The notes under the pieces: generated by a model | Database searches by the model: none | Told to the model about the DNA's origin: nothing | Seen by the model: the letters and a program-made list of their open reading frames with translations, nothing else | In this document: positions 5,572 through 8,654 of the stretch, piece after piece | Layout: every line of letters begins with the position of its first letter | Position numbering within the stretch: position 1 is the first letter of the stretch | Source: Bradyrhizobium sp. CCH5-F6 | GTDB lineage: Bacteria; Pseudomonadota; Alphaproteobacteria; Rhizobiales; Xanthobacteraceae | Direction: 5' to 3' | Assembly: GCF_001556045.1 (NCBI RefSeq) | Contig: NZ_LSIC01000074.1 | Coordinates: 1 to 8,654, forward strand | DNA: 8,654 nt | Program-made: the position numbers and the translations under genes

Positions 5572-5667
5572 TTAGCTTGGCGCGCGGGGCAGGCTCAGGA
5601 AGCGATCGAGAAACCGCCCTGACAGCACGAACCTGAACCACCAATACATCATACGCCGCGTCGTCAT
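5572..5667 (-). CDS. Candidate 31-residue small protein, aromatic and basic
   Basis: An ATG at 5667 is preceded by GAAGGA with 8-base spacing, a good ribosome-binding site, and opens a 31-codon frame ending in TAA at 5572. The product contains YWWFRFVLSGRFLDRFL, an aromatic, basic, amphipathic segment that could bind a membrane. This composition is unlike the Arg/Pro/Ala-rich translations that chance frames give in this DNA. A perfect TGTGA-N6-TCACA site lies 66 bases upstream of the start. The stop falls in the loop of a small hairpin (GCGCC 5567-5571, GGCGC 5579-5583) beside the convergent 385-residue gene. No family is recognised, and a frame this short could still be accidental. Confidence 0.4.
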   Translation of the reverse strand: MTTRRMMYWWFRFVLSGRFLDRFLSLPRAPS

Positions 5668-6057
5668 CGCTGTAGTCCTTCGACAGCCCACCACCGGCTC
5701 CGCGGAGCACTAGCGCAGGTTCCGCAATGCGCGTGTGATGCAGTTCACATTCGCGGCGTGGCGCCCGCGCGTGTCGTCGCATCGTCACGAGCGAAAAGAC
5801 ATGCGCGCATCGCGCGAAGCGAATTGACCACCGATCCTCGCGAGCAACGCGGCGCCGCGCGAGAGACATTCCACCTGCCGTCATCGGCGTTGCTTGCGAT
5901 CCGGGCATGCCAACGCCTTTCTAAAACTCTGTCGACAAATTAGCTCGAATTGGAGGGCTTAACGTTACTCAGATAATTCAAGAACGATCTGAAGCTCTCC
6001 TTATTTGGACCCACGCTCGCCGTTTAAGAAACCGTCACGGAACGGGAGTGGTGTACG
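5668..6057. other. Intergenic region upstream of the small ORF and the receiver-EAL gene
   Basis: About 390 bases with no supportable gene beyond the small ORF to the left. It holds the Crp-type site (5734-5749) and two perfect palindromes, GCTCCGCGGAGC (5697-5708) and ATGCGCGCAT (5801-5810). An AT-richer segment from about 5930 to 6020 probably contains the promoter of the receiver-EAL gene. No clear -35/-10, sigma-54 or EcfG-type promoter could be fixed there. Confidence 0.4.
5734..5749 (-). promoter_or_regulatory. Perfect Crp-type binding site TGTGA-N6-TCACA
   Basis: On the minus strand the site reads TGTGAACTGCATCACA, identical to the enterobacterial cAMP-Crp consensus arms, with AA preceding the left arm as in the extended consensus. 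It is the strongest known-motif match in the window. Its distance from the candidate 31-codon gene (66 bases to the start codon) is compatible with activation of that gene. Whether the host Crp-family proteins recognise this exact sequence is not known from here. Confidence 0.55.
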
Positions 6058-7272
6058 ATGAACGATGGGATGATTGAACTCGTCGGACGAAGGCCTGTGA
6101 CCTTCGGACGGCGGAAGGTGATGCCGCGCGCCTGCGTGGCCGACAGCAAACGTCACTTGCGCGCCTTCCTCAGCGAGATTCTCGAGGATCTCGGCTTCGT
6201 CACCTGCGAATGCGCCAGCGCCGACGAGCTGAAGACCGTGCTCGCCACCGAATTGCCGGACCTGATCCTGCTCGGCGTTGCCGCCGACGGCATCGAGCCG
6301 GGACGATTCCTCGAGATACTGGTGCGCGAGGCATTCGGCGGCAGGGTCCTCGCCGTCGGCGCCCGCGATTCGATCATCGTCAAAGCCGTGCGGCAGGTCG
6401 GTGAGGAATATGGCCTCGCGATGCTGCCGCCGCTCACCACGCCCTTTGCCGCGGAGACGCTGCGCGAGCGTGTTGCGATGCTGCTGCCGGACGAGCCGGC
6501 ACCGAGCCCTGCCGTGCACGTCAGCGAGGCCTTGCACGCAGGCTGGCTCGAACTCTGGTACCAGCCCAAGATCGACACGCGCACCCTGACCCGCTGCGGC
6601 GCCGAGGCGCTGGTGCGGATGCGGCATCCGACCTGGGGCGTGGTGCCGCCGGCCTATTTCATCCCGGAGCCGCACGATCCGCATTTTCGCGGCCTGTCGG
6701 AGTTCGTGATCGATCGCGCCGTGCAGGACTGGCACTATCTCCTGGAGCAGCAAAGCCCGGTCGATCTCTCGATCAATCTTCCTGCCGCCTATCTGGGCCT
6801 GCCGCAGGCGGTGCGCGATCTCTGCCGCCGCGTGCCGACGCATCCGGCCTTCGGCGGGCTGACGGTCGAGATCGACAGCGAGGAGGCGATCCGCGAGCTC
6901 GATCTCCTGACCGAGGTCGCTCGCGAGGTGGGCCTGCACAATATCGGCCTGTCGATCGACAATCTCGGCGCCAACTGGCCGTCGCTGATGGGGCTGGACA
7001 AAATTCCCTTCGTCAAGCTGAAGGCCGACCGGCAATTCGTCACCGGCAGCGGCGGCGATCGGCTGAAGCGCACGGTGTGCCGTCACATCGTCGAGCTGGC
7101 GCAGGGCTTCGGCGCGCGCGCGGTGGCGCAAGGGGTCGAAAGCCGCGCCGACCTCGTCGCGGCGAACGAGGTCGGCTTCGACCTGGTGCAGGGCTTCCTG
7201 TTCGGCAAGCCGATGCCGCTGAAGAAGTTCGCGAAGGCCGCGCTGACCCGGACGGTCATGGGGCAGGCGTGA
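6058..7272 (+). CDS. Degenerate receiver-EAL domain protein (probable c-di-GMP binder or non-catalytic)
   Basis: This 404-residue protein has two domains. Residues about 23-144 form a receiver-like fold with Gly73 where the phospho-acceptor Asp belongs (PDLILLG), Thr128 in place of the conserved Lys (LTTPF) and a single acidic residue in the first loop (VADS). Residues about 155-395 are an EAL domain (AEAL 182-185). Spacing matches RocR closely: Glu183, Asn240, Glu271, Asp301, Lys322 and Gln378 are kept, but the second Asp of the DDFG loop is Asn302 and the catalytic-base Glu of EGVE is Gln358 (AQGVES). Phosphodiesterase activity on c-di-GMP is therefore doubtful; a binding or regulatory role is more likely. 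The start is ATG at 6058 with GAGTGG six bases upstream; an internal ATG at 6121 also follows a GGAAGG but too closely. It converges on the EamA gene with a shared hairpin at the stops. Confidence 0.85.
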   Translation: MNDGMIELVGRRPVTFGRRKVMPRACVADSKRHLRAFLSEILEDLGFVTCECASADELKTVLATELPDLILLGVAADGIEPGRFLEILVREAFGGRVLAVGARDSIIVKAVRQVGEEYGLAMLPPLTTPFAAETLRERVAMLLPDEPAPSPAVHVSEALHAGWLELWYQPKIDTRTLTRCGAEALVRMRHPTWGVVPPAYFIPEPHDPHFRGLSEFVIDRAVQDWHYLLEQQSPVDLSINLPAAYLGLPQAVRDLCRRVPTHPAFGGLTVEIDSEEAIRELDLLTEVAREVGLHNIGLSIDNLGANWPSLMGLDKIPFVKLKADRQFVTGSGGDRLKRTVCRHIVELAQGFGARAVAQGVESRADLVAANEVGFDLVQGFLFGKPMPLKKFAKAALTRTVMGQA

Positions 7273-7288
7273 GGCACAGGCCTCACGC
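7267..7288. terminator. Hairpin shared by two convergent stop codons, probable bidirectional terminator
   Basis: GCGTGAGGC (7267-7275) and GCCTCACGC (7280-7288) are perfect 9-bp complements around the loop ACAG. The stop codon of the receiver-EAL gene (7270-7272) is in the left arm and that of the EamA gene (7285-7283, minus strand) is in the right arm. The only gap between the two genes is 10 bases, so this is the only place for a terminator. No U-tract follows on either strand, so termination may be Rho-assisted or the stem may protect both 3' ends. Confidence 0.5.
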
Positions 7289-8143
7289 AAACCGGCGTGC
7301 GAAGAAGACGCAGACCACCACGAGCGCGGTCGCAGCGATCATGCTCCAGGCGACCGGCTCGTGCAGCAGCAGGCCTGCGAGCGCGAGTCCGAAGAACGGC
7401 TGGAGCTGCTGCAACTGGCCGACGCGGGCGATGCCGCCGGTGGCGAGCCCGCGGTACCAGAAGATGAAGCCGACGAACATGCTGAAGACCGAGACGTAGG
7501 CGAGCCCGATCCAGGCGGGCCCACTGATGCCGCTCCAGGCGGGCGGCCACGTCAGGATTGCGAGCACCGCCATCAACGGCAGCGCGAGCAGCAGCGCCCA
7601 GGAGATCACCTGCCAGCCGCCGAGCCGGCGCGACAGGGCGCCGCCTTCGGCATAGCCGAGGCCGCACAGCACGATGGCGGCCACCATCAAGAGGTCGCCT
7701 TTGAGCGAGGCCGAACCGTCGCCGGAGAGCGCAAAGCCGGCCACCGTGGCGCTGCCGAGCACGGCGAACAGCCAGAACAGGGGTTTCGGCCGCTCGCCGC
7801 CGCGCAGCACGCCGAAGATCGCGGTCGACAGCGGCAGCAGGCCGATGAAGACGATCGAATGCGCCGAGGTGATGTGCTGGAGCGCGAGCGCGGTCAGCAG
7901 GGGGAAGCCGATCACGACGCCGATCGCGACGATGGCAAGGGACGCGAGATCCTGCCGCTGCGGCCGCCTCTGCCGGAGCAGGCCGATCACCGCCGCGGCG
8001 ATCAGCGCCGCGATGACGGCGCGCGCGGAGGTCAGGAACAGCGCCGAGAAGCCGCCGACGGCAACCCGCGTCGCCGGCAGCGAGCCGCTGAAGATGATGA
8101 CGCCGAGAAGCCCGTTGCCCCAGCCGGTGGTTGCAGATTGCAT
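7283..8143 (-). CDS. EamA/DMT-superfamily transporter (likely metabolite exporter)
   Basis: This is a 286-residue inner-membrane protein with about ten hydrophobic helices (roughly 10-28, 33-55, 67-85, 92-112, 121-139, 149-165, 177-198, 210-230, 246-262, 265-283), the normal length and layout for two EamA repeats. Typical features are PATRVAVGGFSALFLTSARA after helix 1, GERPK between helices 4 and 5 and LHEPV before the last helix. Such proteins export amino acids, drugs or other small metabolites; the substrate cannot be told. The start is ATG at 8143 with AGGGA nine bases and AGG four bases upstream. The frame stays open to 8323, but that would run into the divergent MocR-type gene and is not membrane-like. 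The adjacent MocR-type regulator is its likely controller. Confidence 0.88.
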   Translation of the reverse strand: MQSATTGWGNGLLGVIIFSGSLPATRVAVGGFSALFLTSARAVIAALIAAAVIGLLRQRRPQRQDLASLAIVAIGVVIGFPLLTALALQHITSAHSIVFIGLLPLSTAIFGVLRGGERPKPLFWLFAVLGSATVAGFALSGDGSASLKGDLLMVAAIVLCGLGYAEGGALSRRLGGWQVISWALLLALPLMAVLAILTWPPAWSGISGPAWIGLAYVSVFSMFVGFIFWYRGLATGGIARVGQLQQLQPFFGLALAGLLLHEPVAWSMIAATALVVVCVFFARRFA

Positions 8144-8203
8144 GTCACCTAGTCCCTGACCCGGCGATCTATCCCCTTCGACCATGGCAAAGCCAGCGAC
8201 AAT

Positions 8204-8231
8204 CCCATACAATTCGACAGAACTGTATGGG
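8204..8231. promoter_or_regulatory. 8-bp inverted repeat in the exporter/MocR intergenic region, likely operator
   Basis: CCCATACA (8204-8211) and TGTATGGG (8224-8231) are perfect inverted repeats with a 12-base spacer, placed between the divergent exporter (60 bases to its ATG) and MocR-type gene (36 bases to its ATG). MocR-type regulators commonly bind repeats in the region they share with a divergent target gene, so this is the best operator candidate. No clear -35/-10 pair was fixed around it. Confidence 0.5.
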
Positions 8232-8267
8232 CATGGAAAGTAATACACATTGGGCGGCGACACGGGA

Positions 8268-8654
8268 ATGAAGGGTCGCAACAGCACGCGGACCGCCGAC
8301 GTCATGAGCGCGGTCCGCGCCAAGGTCGCGGGCCGCGCGCTCAGTGCCGGCGACCGTCTGCCCTCGATCCGCAGTCTTGCCGCGACGATGGAGGTTTCGC
8401 CATCGACGGTGGTCGAGGCTTATGACCGGCTCGCGGCCGAAGGCCTGATCCGCGCGCGCCGCGGCTCGGGCTTCTATGTCTCTCCGACGGCAGCGCCGCC
8501 GCTCGCGCTTGCCGAAGTCGAGCCGCGGCGCGACCGGGAGGTCGATCCGTTCTGGGTGTCGCGGCAGTCGCTCGACGCCGATGCAGCCGTGCTCAAGCCG
8601 GGTTGCGGCTGGTTGCCGGCAGACTGGATGCCGGAGGCCGGCTTGCGGCGGGCC
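8268..8654 (+). CDS. MocR-type GntR/aminotransferase-like transcriptional regulator, N-terminal part (runs off the right edge)
   Basis: The first 129 codons are present without a stop. Residues about 8-71 form a GntR winged helix (GDRLPSIRSLAATMEVSPST, then AYDRLAAEGLI and the wing RRGSGFYV). Residues from about 92 begin the linker and the fold-type I aminotransferase-like domain, with PGCGWLP and DWMPEAGLRRA typical of MocR proteins. In the family this domain binds pyridoxal phosphate and senses amino acids or related amines rather than catalysing transamination; the PLP lysine lies beyond the window. The start is ATG at 8268, with only CGGGA close upstream; TTG at 8250 is an in-frame alternative, and a stop at 8241 excludes anything longer. 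It is divergent from the EamA exporter, whose expression it probably controls. Confidence 0.85.
   Translation, partial: MKGRNSTRTADVMSAVRAKVAGRALSAGDRLPSIRSLAATMEVSPSTVVEAYDRLAAEGLIRARRGSGFYVSPTAAPPLALAEVEPRRDREVDPFWVSRQSLDADAAVLKPGCGWLPADWMPEAGLRRA

Noticed and set aside
4958..5908. Long minus-strand open frame opposite the 385-residue gene
   Set aside because: It is antisense to a well-supported gene, its composition (His/Arg/Ala-rich) is what GC-rich codon bias yields on the opposite strand, and no ribosome-binding site is seen.
5758..5943. 61-codon plus-strand frame in the intergenic region before the receiver-EAL gene
   Set aside because: Arg/Ala/Ser-rich translation, no ribosome-binding site and no recognisable motif.
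6001..7290. 429-codon minus-strand frame opposite the receiver-EAL gene
   Set aside because: The plus strand encodes clear receiver and EAL motifs; the antisense product is low-complexity Arg/Gln/Leu/Ala-rich and matches no domain.
7361..8152. 263-codon plus-strand frame opposite the EamA transporter
   Set aside because: It is Glu/Arg/Gln-rich with no domain and is a mirror of the transmembrane gene on the other strand.

Overview
The window looks like chromosomal DNA of a Bradyrhizobium-type alphaproteobacterium (Nitrobacteraceae). This rests on uniformly GC-rich codon use, the CheA N-terminus at the left edge, and several proteins that read like families I know from bradyrhizobia: the single-domain receiver, the HTH_Crp_2 regulator, the receiver-EAL protein and the EamA/MocR pair. 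The assignment is by recognition, not by a search. I see no insertion sequence, phage gene, tRNA, rRNA or CRISPR array.

Left part (1-2942): the first 17 codons of cheA run off the left edge on the minus strand. Upstream of it on the same strand is a single-domain response regulator (481-963). A gene-poor stretch of about 740 bases follows, then a plus-strand Crp/Fnr-type regulator (1702-2409) and a stand-alone HPt phosphotransfer protein (2565-2942). These are the separate parts of a phosphorelay: kinase, receiver and HPt.

Middle (2943-5560): a small protein of unknown function (3123-3371) has its Shine-Dalgarno in the loop of a perfect hairpin. It converges on a minus-strand LuxR/FixJ-type regulator (3445-4065) whose N-terminal half resembles a histidine-kinase dimerisation hairpin with Arg in place of the phospho-acceptor His. 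A 385-residue protein of unknown function (4403-5560) is transcribed divergently and is preceded by a good sigma-54 -24/-12 match. The motif CCGTA-N4-TACGG, or a one-mismatch version, lies upstream of cheA, of the LuxR-type gene and of the 82-residue gene. The first two copies sit in a longer 36-bp element (26/36 identical) with the same orientation and register relative to the downstream gene, so a shared regulator is plausible.

Right part (5561-8654): a short intergenic region holds a candidate 31-codon minus-strand gene with a good ribosome-binding site. A perfect TGTGA-N6-TCACA (Crp-type) site lies 66 bases upstream of its start. Next comes a receiver-EAL protein (6058-7272) in which both domains have lost key catalytic residues. 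It converges on an EamA/DMT-family exporter (7283-8143), and both stop codons lie in opposite arms of one perfect 9-bp hairpin. A MocR-type GntR/aminotransferase regulator (8268 to the right edge) is divergent from the exporter, with an 8-bp inverted repeat between them as the likely shared operator.

Overall this is a signalling-rich segment with chemotaxis or two-component parts and degenerate c-di-GMP and kinase domains. There is no obvious metabolic operon. The most unusual content is the shared promoter element, the His-less kinase-LuxR fusion, the degenerate receiver-EAL protein, the hairpin-framed ribosome-binding site and the Crp-site-linked micro-ORF.
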